This document shows positions 35,614 to 45,013 of a DNA stretch of 64,000 nucleotides, one piece after another (the stretch's first letter is position 1; the number at the start of each line of letters is the position of its first letter). The notes beneath the pieces were generated by a model. It made no database searches. It worked only from the letters and a program-made list of their open reading frames with translations, and had not been told where the DNA came from. The stretch lies in the NCBI GenBank assembly GCA_949825045.1, contig OX463824.1, forward strand, positions 25,900,501 to 25,964,500, read 5' to 3'. This stretch comes from Argyresthia goedartella. Its lineage: Eukaryota; Arthropoda; Insecta; Lepidoptera; Argyresthiidae. A program made the position numbers and the translations under genes.

Positions 35614-38019
35614 GGGTTACAGGAAAAGTCGACCTAGATCCGTTAAGGGCGTGTAGTACACATAATTTCTAAATGATTTCACTATGGAACCCCCCATCTT
35701 AAACTTAACCGTTTTCGAGATATTCGATATTTTTTTTTTTTATGAAAATGCCCAATTTTTCGGCTATTGAATTGAATATTTTGATTTTTTTTGACTCTAA
35801 TGATTATTTTTTTGGTTTTTTACATGAAGAATGAGATGCTTAATGACCTCAATGACTAAAATTGCACGTAAGTTAACTAAATAGGTTATTTTAGACGATC
35901 GAAACTTAAGAAAATAAGTACAAATTATAAAAAAATATTTTTCTTTTCTGGATATCTCAAAAAATATTATGGCACTTGCTCTGCAGATGTGCTTAAAAAC
36001 ATCTACATTTTATCAGCTATCCAACGAGGTATATCAACCTAGGGTTGTATTTAAACTCATAGAAAAAAACCTAGTTGAAAAGGTTCAGGTAGTAGGTCTA
36101 ACGGGTCCCTCGGCTATTGTCCTTCAAGTTAATCCGGTGCGTGTGAGCGAGACAACTTACGATTTATGCAGGTGAGAGTGAGAAAAATAATGTGCAAAAA
36201 CAAGTTTGGGGATACAACATGCCCATTGTTTTGTATTTGGTTGTTTGTTTGCTTGCCATCCATTTTAGTCTGCTCATGCGGACTTCGGATTTCATTTCGG
36301 ATTCCCACCCGAATTGGCTTTGTTTCTGGACTGATTTTTCTAACTATGACTACTGTTCTTGTTTACTAGACTCTGATTTGTGCTTGTGATACTGGACTGT
36401 TGAAAATGGCAACATACTCGAACGAAGAATATGCGGATATGCTTATCTGCTACGGATACTGCAATTGCGTGTCCGCACGAGCTCGGACTGAGTACATACG
36501 ACGCTATCCCGACCGTCGAGTACCTGATGTGAGCATTTTCGACGGAGTTTACCGACGACTTCGTGAAACTGGCTCTGTTTCGCGACGACGACGTACGGAC
36601 TTAGGAAGACCACGTGTCATTGATGACGACGAGGAACAAGACAACGAAATCGTAGAACGGTTCAGAAGAGACCCAACCACTTCGACCAATATTGTTGCCC
36701 GTGAACTGGGCCTAACTCAGTGGAAAGTGTGGTTTACGGTTCATACGGCAGGCCTGTATCCATACCACTACACGCCGGTACATGAAATTGAAGAAGGAGA
36801 ACCCGCGAGACGTATGGACTTCTGCAGATTTATGCTCAATGCAGATATCGAGGACCCGAATTTCCTAAAATTAATATTGTGGACAGATGAATCCAAATTC
36901 GATAAGGACGGTATTACTTACTAATTATCATTACGCACACTTTTGGGCTCCTAAAGAACTAGGCAATCCAAATAAGAAAAGAGTAAAGGGGTCACAACGA
37001 CGATTTAGTGTAAATGTGTGGATGGGCATCATTTCCAACCATTTGATTGGGCCTTACTTTCTTCCAGACAATCTCAATGGTGAAACTTATGAAAATTTCT
37101 TAAGAGGTGACTTAGGTGACCTACTAGATGATCTCCCATTACAATTACTGCGGGACATGTGGTTTCAACATGATGGCTGCCCTGCTCGTTTCAGAAGAAG
37201 CGTTAGGGAATGGTTGGACACTAACTATCCTAACAAATGGATTGGACGAGGTGGGCCTTTACCCTGGCCAGCAAGAAGTCCCGACCTGACTCCCATGGAT
37301 TTTTATGTATGGGGGCACATGAAGAGCCTCGTTTACAGTGAGCCCAACCCCATATCGTCAGTGGAAGTTCTCAAAGAAAGGATAATTAATGCTGCTAACG
37401 ACATAAGAAGAACATTAACCACTGGTGTAGTGAAAAGTGGACTAGTGGAGCGATCGACGATCTGAACAAAAAAAAAATGCTATAAAAACTGAATGATCTC
37501 TAGGTCAGGATAGCGGGACATCGATGGATGGTGAAGGTTGTACCTAGCCGAGGGAGGCCTATGTTCAGTAATGGAGGTTAATAAATACCCTAGAGTGCTA
37601 TACCTCGTTGGATAGCTGATAAAATGTAGATGTTTTTAAGCTCATCTGCAGAGCAAGTGCCATAATATTTTTTTAAGATATCCAGAAAAGTTTTTTTTTT
37701 TTTATAATTTGTACTTATTTTCTTAAGTTTCGATCGTCTACAATGACCTATTTAGTTAACTTACTTGCAATTTTAGTCATTGAGGTCATTAAGCATCTCA
37801 TTCTTCATGTAAAAAACCAAAAAAATAATCGTTAGGTTAAAAAAAAATCAAAATATTCAATTCAATAGCCGAAAAATTGGGCATTTTCATAAAAAAATAA
37901 TAATCTCGAATATCTCGAAAACGGTTAAGTTTAGGACGGGGGGTTCCATAGTGAAATCATTTAGAAATGATGTGTACTACACGCCCTTAACGGATCTAGG
38001 TCGACTTTTCCTGTAACCC
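35614..38019 (+). mobile_element. Mariner-like (DD41D-type) transposon with ~420-bp inverted repeats
   Basis: GGGTTACAGGAAAAGTCGAC at 35614 is mirrored by GTCGACTTTTCCTGTAACCC ending at 38019. The mirroring continues for about 420 bp on each side (to 36033 and from 37599) with few differences. Between them lies one transposase frame. TA target duplications are not clean (TA on the left, AT on the right). Such long terminal repeats are unusual for this superfamily. Confidence 0.85.
36406..37465 (+). pseudogene. Tc1/mariner-superfamily transposase, one frameshift
   Basis: ATG at 36406. N-terminal helix-turn-helix region (YSNEEYADMLICYGYCN, RARTEYIRRYPDRRVPD) resembles the DUF4817-type DNA-binding start. 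The catalytic motifs are LILWTDESKF (first Asp), MWFQHDGCPAR (second Asp) and WPARSPDLTPMDFYVWGHMK (third Asp, 41 residues after the second). A tandem TACT at 36915-36922 shifts the frame right after the first motif; the rest reads in another frame to 37465. Otherwise intact, about 350 codons in total, so it was inactivated recently. Confidence 0.85.
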
Positions 38020-38161
38020 ATTAAAACTGCATATTTTAAGAAAAAATGGTTTCAGGAACCTCAACGTGTTTTTAAAGACCTATCTACAAACACCCCACAC
38101 ATATAGGTTTGATGAAAAAATATTTTTGCGTTTCAGTTCCATCTCTCTTTAATAATTTTTA

Positions 38162-38430
38162 GAATAGTTAGTGTTGTACTCAATCCTGTACTCATCACTC
38201 TGACGGGCATTATGTACGTCATTACGAGATGGCACAGAGCAAGAAAAGGCCACAAAAAACCAGCAGCTGACAGTACCGAACACGTCCCCACGGTCCCGCA
38301 CAAGGACATCCAATTGCAGGATTTAACACCGCCATCGAGCACTGACAGCCCGGGGACAGCACCGAGATCGACGCAGAAGCTGCACAGGAGTCACTCCGTT
38401 AGATTAGAGATACCACATGTTAGCATATAG
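38162..38430 (+). CDS. Terminal exon of an unidentified membrane protein
   Basis: After the acceptor TTAATAATTTTTAG the frame reads IVSVVLNPVLITLTGIMYVI, a hydrophobic segment, then the basic stop-transfer TRWHRARKGHKK. A Ser/Thr/Pro-rich tail of about 55 residues follows, ending HSVRLEIPHVSI and TAG. One leading base implies a preceding exon ending in phase 2. A single membrane span (or the last of several) with a cytoplasmic C-terminus is inferred. I do not recognise the family. No other exon of it is visible between 35147 and 38161, so its upstream exons may lie beyond the zinc-finger gene. Confidence 0.55.
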
Positions 38431-38924
38431 TAAACTTTAAAACTGCGATAGTTCTAAGCTTTTACCCTTTTATTTACATTTTAAATTTACTTTTTTACAC
38501 TTGTTTAGTCCTTATACTTTTGAGTCGGCAGGATGTACGAGCTATGTCAGCAATCGCACATTAGGCTGCTGCCTATGCAAACAAACTATGCATAATGTAC
38601 TCATTATGCATAGTTTGTAGATATTTAACTAGACCAACTGAGATAACTTTATTAGAATCAGTATACAATAAAAGGCATTCTCAAAACAGCAGTCGTTGAG
38701 TTTGGAATCAACCAACATTACCTACATATATACTGTACACACACTACAGAGGGGAAGGAAGCCTTTTCACTTTTTTTGTTATTTTTTTTTGAGGAGGGGA
38801 AAATAAGGGCATTTACCCATGCCCAGGAGTCAGATCGGGTCCCCACATATTGAGCGGGCATTAGCTCGTGTGGTATAAAAATAACCCCTTATATATTACA
38901 GTTACCTATATTTGAATTTTACTG
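38431..38924 (+). other. 3'UTR of the membrane-protein exon, with hairpin and AATAAA
   Basis: A perfect inverted repeat ACAAACTATGCATAATG at 38581-38597 and its mirror at 38602-38618 lies in the presumed 3'UTR. AATAAA at 38667-38672 is the likely polyadenylation signal. The remainder to 38924 is non-coding. Confidence 0.5.
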
Positions 38925-38985
38925 TGAGCCATAGAGGCATTTTCCCAGCAGTGGGATGATATAAGCTAGTAATTGTAGGTTAGCT
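38925..38985 (+). repeat. RTE-type LINE 3' end remnant
   Basis: GAGGCATTTTCCCAGCAGTGGGATG matches the terminal FAQQWD-coding segment of RTE elements (compare 23368-23392). Only the last few dozen bases remain. Confidence 0.5.
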
Positions 38986-39417
38986 TTTATGTAACTCTTA
39001 TTGTTGGTAGGTAGGGAACAAGCGCTAGTCGCTAAATACACTCTTTGAGTCCCTACTCCATATTAGTCGCTCAGGTCGCGTTTCATTGCCTCTGCCAACC
39101 CCTTGGACATTATAGCAATAAATAAGGTAAAAACCTCGCGAGATCTCTCAGAGCTGCGCTTTCTGCTAGTTCTCTTTATTATTAAATAATTTTGGACAAA
39201 TATCCAACAAATCCTTGTCGGTAAAATATTCTTATTTTTTTTTTCCATCTTCAACTGCAATTTGTTAACTGATTTATTAATTTATTAAATTCAATTGTTC
39301 GAAACTTAATTTACGATTCGATTTATCTGCAGGAAGCTTCGTCAATTACTTAAAACTAAACTTAAACACTTGCTAAACTAAAATAAGATAAGAATACAGC
39401 TAACGACTATAACTTAA
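38986..39417. other. Non-coding sequence 3' of the RT/nuclease ORF
   Basis: AT-rich; probably 3'UTR of the minus-strand ORF that ends at 39418, plus unassigned DNA. No repeat termini recognised. Confidence 0.4.
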
Positions 39418-42186
39418 CTAAATAATCCCACCCTGGGACACTTCCTTACCAAAGGTCCCAATGACACTAGCGGCATTGCCCCGCTGCACTGCTAAGGAAA
39501 TCCTCTGCATAAGGAATGCCCCGGAGCGGTAGTCATAACCCCCTTCACGCAGACGGCGCCCCAACTCCTTTATAAAAACCCTGCCACATGTCCCCCAAAC
39601 ACCGGTCGTCTCCACAGCCAAAGGTACAAAAATGTAACTCCCCATTAGAGCGGCATATTTAGTGCGCTTGCGCCTTGCAGCAGATTCTGCTGCAGCGCCA
39701 GCGGAAGCGGTAGTCAAAGCTACATGTGACGCTGCAAAGGTGACACAAGTCGCGTCCCATAGGAGAGAGCGCCCTCTCTCCCACGGAACCAAAGTAAGGC
39801 CGTCTGGCCGCTTCCCATCGGAGCGGGACAGACCGGGAGGCTCCAGCACGCACGGAATGTTGGCCGAGATCAGCGCCCTCCGGACAATGTCGTTTATAGC
39901 ATGGTGCCGCGAAAACCTACCGGCGCTCCTGAGGCAGTGGAGACCGTGACGGCCCAGACCGTCCACCCACGTGTGGCGACACACACAATGATGCGTCTGG
40001 CAGATAGAGCAGCCCAAACGTAGAGCGACAGAGATGCTCAAAGTATCATTGTTCAGGAGGGTTCCCAAATGTGGAGAAGGCAGTGCATGAAGCCACGCTC
40101 CTGAGTCCGGTTCTGTAACCGCCCGCATTCGCGCCAGTTCCGGCCCCACGCAACCAGCGATGAGCTCGTCGCGAGCCACCGTCTCATCCCAGGCGCGCTG
40201 GCTACCCTTCTGCTCCGGGATATCGCTCACAGGACAACGAGCCCGCCATAGACTCTCCGCCTCCTCCGCAAAAGGGATCATGAAACTGTCACCTTGGTAA
40301 TGAAGGATGTTAGTGAAAAGATCCACAACCCCATACGAAGAAGCCAAAAAGGCGGGAAGCTCAGTGTCCTGTAAGCGCCGAAAACCTAAACCTCCATGAC
40401 GAACGGGCAAGGCAGCCTGAACCCACTGCGACGAAGACATCTCCACATTGAGGATGCACTCCAACAGGTCTTTCAAAACTGCGTCATACCGCGAAGTGGC
40501 CTCTTTGTGCAACCAAATCGTGGCTGTCCTGATTGTATAGGTCAATCTTGCAAGAGAAAGACAACTCCAAAGTATTGTCAGCGCGACATGGGCGGACAAG
40601 CTTTTCAAATGTGGTTTAGTCGCGGCCAGAATAGTCATTTTTGTCCGAAGGACACCAGGAATTCCTTCGGGGAAAATTGGGGCACCCAGAAGCGTGAAAT
40701 CGGCCCTTTCTATATAGGTAACACCTGGGACAACTGAATTTATGTCATCGCTGATGTCGTGCGTCAGTTGACCGGAACAGGAGTATACCTCACACTTTTG
40801 GTTGTTCAGGCTAAGCCCCAACACACCTAATCCCTGGATCAGTTTTCTGATGTCAGAAAGTACGACCTCCGGAGACCCACCGATTGTGCCATCATCTAAA
40901 TACCAGACATTGAGCGGCGAACAGAGTGAGCCCACTACCTCACGAATGGCCAGACTAAACAGCAGTGGACCTAAGGGATCGCCCTGTTGGACCCCCACCC
41001 GTGATTGCACCAAGTTCCCACTGTAAAATAAATAGCTAGTGTCACTATAGCACTGATGCAGAAACGGGTACAAAATTGGACAACATGACTTCACACGATT
41101 CAGTAAAACGTCCCGCTCAACCGCGTTGAATGCATTTTTGACATCCACTTTAAATATGATGTCTTCAGTAGTATCCCTGCTCAAACTGAAAAATCTAGTG
41201 GCATGTATGGCAGCCTCACAACCAAATGGAATGCCAAACCCCAACTGCACTGGCTTCAGAAGCCATTCGCTCCTCACTGCTTGACAGCCCAATTTCGCCA
41301 TTAAACGGCGAATCACGCTTCCGATAGCAATAGGCCGAATGCCGCCATCGTTTTTCTTCAATGCACAAAGAGCAGCCCCATAAAGAAATGGACACACCTC
41401 CCTATTAACCATGCCCTTTAACATATAATTGGCCAAATCGCACAGAGACTGCAAGAGAGCCACCCCACCATCCCCCGCCCCAACCGCAGTCAATTCCTTG
41501 AGGTGCTCTGGACGCAAACCATCAATGCCACCAGCTGAGCCGTTTTTGAATGAGTCTATAGCCTGCGCCACGTCACACACTTCCACAGACAAGGACTCTG
41601 ATGAAATGTCCGGCTCCGAGGGAAAGTCCAACGGGCGGCTGGGGGAGGGATGCTTGTCCCTCAAAGCAGATAAGGTCTCCTCATTGTCTGGCGCAACGGA
41701 GCAGTCCGACAATAGGACGCGAACCGCACCGCTCAAGTCACCATCATGAACTTTTGCTTCGACCACTCTATAAAGCATTCGCCGATTATACAAGGGAACA
41801 CCCTCAGAGGACGAAACTGACTCGAGTGAGTCGACCCCACCCCCAGCTACTATGTTAATATTTTCCTTTACTTGCGCCGTGAGAGACCGACTCCGGTCAA
41901 CCGATGCTGGTACCCTTAGCGCCGAATATGAAAAAGTCAGCAAATCATACCAATCAGACAAGTCATTAGACTGGATGCATAGCTGAATGACACGCGATAA
42001 AGCAGATGCAGCGATGCACCTAGCGCCCTTTGGGATATGTTTGAGAATCCTAACAGTCTTTCTCAGTTGTGGCAGATGCTCAAACGAAGGGGGCGCTGCC
42101 GTACCGCCCCCCCAGTACTCCTGTGGGTACATTTGGAGCAGACAAATAAACTTTCCCATTCCCATGAATGCGACTAATATGCACAC
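39418..42186 (-). CDS. Reverse transcriptase with C-terminal restriction-like nuclease domain, intact ORF
   Basis: 922 codons without a stop. Residues about 44-120 contain VRILKHIPKGAR. RT motifs: SAGGIDGLRPEHLK (217-230), RPIAIGSVIRRLMAKL (about 284-299), FKVDVKNAFNAVERD (motif A), GVQQGDPLGPLLFSLA (motif B), VWYLDDGTIGG (motif C, 427-437). The C-terminal part has Cys/His-rich CSICQTHHCVC and GRHGLHC...RHHAIND (726-766), then GKRPDG and WDATC (791-814), like the RPD...D core of restriction-like nucleases. The first codon is GTG, and TGTACCCACAG just before GAG at 42120 looks like a splice acceptor, so the true N-terminus is probably spliced. No LTRs or inverted repeats are seen. Clade unassigned: it shares nuclease logic with R2/NeSL-type LINEs, but motifs A-C differ. 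It may be an active element or a domesticated gene. Confidence 0.75.
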   Translation of the reverse strand: MCILVAFMGMGKFICLLQMYPQEYWGGGTAAPPSFEHLPQLRKTVRILKHIPKGARCIAASALSRVIQLCIQSNDLSDWYDLLTFSYSALRVPASVDRSRSLTAQVKENINIVAGGGVDSLESVSSSEGVPLYNRRMLYRVVEAKVHDGDLSGAVRVLLSDCSVAPDNEETLSALRDKHPSPSRPLDFPSEPDISSESLSVEVCDVAQAIDSFKNGSAGGIDGLRPEHLKELTAVGAGDGGVALLQSLCDLANYMLKGMVNREVCPFLYGAALCALKKNDGGIRPIAIGSVIRRLMAKLGCQAVRSEWLLKPVQLGFGIPFGCEAAIHATRFFSLSRDTTEDIIFKVDVKNAFNAVERDVLLNRVKSCCPILYPFLHQCYSDTSYLFYSGNLVQSRVGVQQGDPLGPLLFSLAIREVVGSLCSPLNVWYLDDGTIGGSPEVVLSDIRKLIQGLGVLGLSLNNQKCEVYSCSGQLTHDISDDINSVVPGVTYIERADFTLLGAPIFPEGIPGVLRTKMTILAATKPHLKSLSAHVALTILWSCLSLARLTYTIRTATIWLHKEATSRYDAVLKDLLECILNVEMSSSQWVQAALPVRHGGLGFRRLQDTELPAFLASSYGVVDLFTNILHYQGDSFMIPFAEEAESLWRARCPVSDIPEQKGSQRAWDETVARDELIAGCVGPELARMRAVTEPDSGAWLHALPSPHLGTLLNNDTLSISVALRLGCSICQTHHCVCRHTWVDGLGRHGLHCLRSAGRFSRHHAINDIVRRALISANIPCVLEPPGLSRSDGKRPDGLTLVPWERGRSLLWDATCVTFAASHVALTTASAGAAAESAARRKRTKYAALMGSYIFVPLAVETTGVWGTCGRVFIKELGRRLREGGYDYRSGAFLMQRISLAVQRGNAASVIGTFGKEVSQGGII

Positions 42187-42574
42187 TTAAACATGTAAAT
42201 TAATCTAATATTACTTAGGAAAACCAGCTCTATTAACCCCAAAAATAGTTCTTAATTAATTACACTTACATAACTACATTCGTACTCGTAAATAACACTA
42301 ATTTATTTTTACAGAAAGATGCAAACTATGAATTTAACCATGTCATCTAACAGTAAGTAGCTAGCTATTTTTTATATTACTAAATAAAATGGTCATATGA
42401 TCATACTTAAAATTTCAAAATAACAATTAATAGTCTTAAAAAACCAACTCATACTATACAATTAATTACTATAATAATGTCAAAATACTATGATCCCTAA
42501 TATTATAATAAAGTAAAAAAATAAAATGAAATTAATAAATAAGGTTTAAAAATGAAGCGTGATTCCTAGTGCAA
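42187..42574. other. AT-rich sequence upstream of the RT/nuclease ORF
   Basis: No ORF. A plus-strand exon-like segment (TTTTTACAG at 42306-42314, GTAAGT at 42352) encodes about 12 residues, but I cannot connect it to any gene. On the minus strand this could be an intron and 5'UTR of the RT/nuclease gene. Confidence 0.35.
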
Positions 42575-42660
42575 TATGCGGCGGATGAGGATCGAACCAT
42601 GATGACCGTCGAGGCGCTGACGGACCCACCCTGTCGACCGCTACGCCACGGGAACTTGTT
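42575..42660 (-). mobile_element. tRNA-like Pol III promoter sequence (SINE head or element 5' end)
   Basis: Minus strand: GTGGCGTAGCGG fits the A box and GGTTCGATCCT fits the B box, spaced as in a tRNA with a long variable arm. Acceptor-stem pairing is poor and no clear anticodon arm is seen, so it is not a working tRNA gene. It lies about 400 bp upstream of the RT/nuclease ORF in the same orientation. Confidence 0.6.
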
Positions 42661-43012
42661 GACTGTGTTGCGAAAAAGCGCTAACGTATGTGCAGTTAAT
42701 AGTAGTAGCTCGTGGGTAACTGCTCGCGGTTGATAAAGAGTTTTGGAACGCCACCCGCCACCTCAAACATTAAAACCGCAAATGCAATTCAACACTGTTT
42801 TACACCTGAAGCACTGTACTGAAGTTAAAACAAAATAGTGTCTTCAGTTGCCCTTCACTTTGGGCATCTAATACACCACTGCACTTGACTGTGTTTTTGC
42901 TGGATTCGCAAATAAAAATTAATTTTAAGCAGCCGAGGTGAAACACACCTTCCTTGTGTTTACTCAATCGTTTCCGATATTTATACTTATTCTTATTTAC
43001 CCCATCACTATA
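42661..43012. other. Unassigned sequence
   Basis: No coding potential or repeat termini recognised. Confidence 0.3.
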
Positions 43013-43337
43013 TACTTTGATAGTGCATTTCAGCTTTAAATTTCCTTCGACGTTAAGTTGACTGAGTGCGCAACTGTCAATTTCCGGTTGCCAGATTCAC
43101 ATTAAAATTCCCCGCTTTCCAAAAATAAGATTGCGGTTCTGTATGTATAGGTAAGGTGCCATGATATAATGATACCACGAGTATCGGCAACGTAGATGAA
43201 TATTTATAGTGTGAGTTAGCTAAGACATTTTCTGCCTAACTTTTAGGTAAGTATCACATTTTTTAAAAGTTAGCAATACTAGTTTCATTACTGACAACTT
43301 AACAGCGAAGGGAATTTAAAGCGAAATGCACTAATCA
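43013..43337. mobile_element. MITE with ~45-bp inverted repeats
   Basis: ACTTTGATAGTGCATTTCAGC, TTTAAATTTCCTTCGACG and TTAAGTTG at 43013-43062 are mirrored by CAACTTAACAGCGAAGGG, AATTTAAAGCGAAATGCAC and TAATCACTTT ending near 43337. No ORF. Words from the arm also occur at 3850-3890. Confidence 0.7.
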
Positions 43338-43454
43338 CTTTATCTGCCAAACTAGTCAGTCGAATTAAATAACAGACCATAGTAACTACTTATCTAGTTT
43401 GTGGTGTAGGGCAGGGGGAAATGACTTGGATGATTGGTAACGGCTTGTGTTTAA

Positions 43455-43795
43455 ACAATTACCAAAAATGCACCTATTTTACTACCAATAAATTCGAAAT
43501 GACTGCCATAATGGGTAAATGATCACCAAATTGTGTTTGGATAAATGATCACCAAACTTCTTTTTATGCTTTGTGTACTTAAGTTTATGTTTTAAGTATT
43601 TTTTGTTGTTACATGTTCTACATGTTCTTACATGTTCGTCACCTAACACGAAGGATAAAGGGGGTTTCTCTTCGCTCACCCCCTTTACCCTTCACCTAAG
43701 CTACCGCAGCATTTTGCTCGGATATTTGCTGTGAAAATCAGTATTTTTGATGTGCAGTTTAATATTTCCCTTTTTGAATTTGTATTTTGAGCGGT
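43455..43795 (+). mobile_element. R1 repeat, long copy
   Basis: It starts AATTACCAAAAATGCACC, then CTATTTTACTACCAATAAA, two GGATAAATGATCACCAAA-type units, the TTCTTACATGTTC block, TTCGCTCACCCCCTTTACCC, and ends GCAGTTTAATATTTCCC. It is the best reference for the family together with 11722-12050. Confidence 0.75.
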
Positions 43796-43799
43796 GTAT

Positions 43800-44210
43800 T
43801 TTTTTTTTCATTGCATATGTTTGAGTAAAGCACTACAAATGCCTGTGGCCCTGAAAAGGGCTTGCCGGCTTCGTAGCACTAGCCGTCTATACCTACTAGC
43901 CGGCAAGCGCTTCTTTCTGATGGTAAGTATATAATTTACATTGGGCAATAACGCAGTATATACCGGAACCCAAGCGGATTCAAAAATATTCACGATTGCG
44001 GCGTAATGCTGATGTATAGTTTGGAAGACGTTAATGAAAACATCGCGACCACTCGTGGCGACCGGATTGAATTGATATCGATATTTTCCCGCCATAATGC
44101 AGTGGGTGCACGGGGAAAAAGACATTCCCCGTGGACCCACTGGTGGGTGAAGCTGGTGGGTGGACGGGTCGCGGCCCGTTTGGAAGACGTTAGTGAAAAC
44201 ATCGCATTTC
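43800..44210. repeat. Complex repeat with internal duplication and hairpin
   Basis: GTTTGGAAGACGTTAATGAA plus AACATCGC at about 44021 recurs near 44178. Between them CAGTGGGTGCACGGGGA is mirrored by TCCCCGTGGACCCACTG (44099-44143). A GCTTGCCGGC/GCCGGCAAGC pair flanks 43848-43908. The minus-strand frame through it shows no protein family. Confidence 0.5.
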
Positions 44211-44499
44211 AAACTATACGCGATAGTTTACAGACCCTTGCGAAATGGCCTTGTATACTACGGACATACGCTGCATCACAGCTACCCCCTTCAGGCGGCA
44301 TTCAGAGGCCAAGAAATCTGGCGAGGTCCATACATTGCTTCTGGCCCCACACATGGATACCCTGTGTCATTGGAACCAGATACAGTGACGTCACGTTGGA
44401 GATTTAGAAATTGCCATTTGACTGATTTAAATACCATGAAAATCTACTTTTTCTAAAAAGCGAAGTTCAAGATTCCATAAATTGTAACGTGTTAAACTA

Positions 44500-44705
44500 A
44501 CCGAACACAGGACTCGCTGTTACTAATTTTGTAACTATTTATTCCTGCAGATTATTTGTAACAATTAATTTTGTAATATCTATTTTAGTTAAACACAACC
44601 TATTTCTAAAAGAGATCTTAAAATCAATCTGTGGGAGTTTCTTAGCCTATCACAGTGGTCCAATTTAGAGAAGAGGCAAACATTACTTTTACTGAGTTTA
44701 AGGTT
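44500..44705 (+). repeat. LINE D 3'UTR fragment
   Basis: CTATTTATTCCTGC, TTTCTAAAAGAGATCTTAAA, TGTGGGAGTTTCTTAGCC and GTGGTCCAATTTAGAGAAGAG match the reverse complement of 52050-52250. Confidence 0.65.
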
Positions 44706-44713
44706 AATTATTT

Positions 44714-45013
44714 GGCGTTTGCTTCTCACACTGCAGAAGCATGTTCGAATCCTTACCATGTACTGATGAGATAACTTATTTATCTTAAGAACAGTATCGG
44801 ACGTTCAGTGTTTCGGATGACACGTTAAGCTGTAGTTCCCTACTATCGCTACGTGTTAGTGGTCGTAAAACCCCTTCATCAACCCGCACTGAGCCAGCGC
44901 TGTGGAGTATGGCTTAATCTTACTCGTATATGGGTAAAGGCCTGTGCCACTCGGTGGGGACATTAATGTAGCCCTCATTTATAGGTCTGCAGAAATGAAG
45001 GAATTTTGATTTT
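44714..45013 (+). mobile_element. SINE family b
   Basis: tRNA-like head remnant (TTGCTTCTCACACTGC, ATGTTCGAATCC), then ATGTACTGATGAGATAAC, GTGTTTCGGATGACACG, AACCCGCACTGAGCCAGC and GCCACTCGGTGGGGAC. It ends in TTTTGA repeats. Plus orientation. Confidence 0.72.

Larger units (their letters stand above)
35466..38150 (+). repeat. Common insect dispersed repeat, split by a mariner-like element
   Basis: Left part 35466-35613 has GGCCAAGTGCTAGTCGGAC, TCGCCCATGAAGGGTTCCG. The right part 38020-38150 has GGTTTCAGGAACCTCAACG, AAAGACCTATCTACAAACAC and CCCACACATATAGGTTTGA. These are, as I recall, the beginning and middle of a repeat common in moth and butterfly genomes. The two parts are separated exactly by the element 35614-38019. 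An AACGGTTCCGTACCATCG word at 53405 may be another relative. Confidence 0.6.

Noticed and set aside
36166..36389. Small hydrophobic ORFs before the mariner transposase
   Set aside because: They lie between the inverted repeat and the transposase ATG and show no conservation signal; likely untranslated leader.
39418..42186. R2 element in ribosomal DNA
   Set aside because: No 28S rRNA sequence flanks the ORF, and the RT motifs (YLDDG, NAFNAVERD) differ from R2.
42315..42351. Extra plus-strand coding exon
   Set aside because: Good AG and GT borders, but only 37 bp, no Cys/His for the zinc-finger gene and no partner exon.
42575..42660. Functional tRNA gene on the minus strand
   Set aside because: Pol III boxes present, but no well-paired acceptor or anticodon arm.
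43808..44212. 134-codon minus-strand open frame
   Set aside because: Runs across a duplicated repeat unit and a hairpin; no protein family resemblance.
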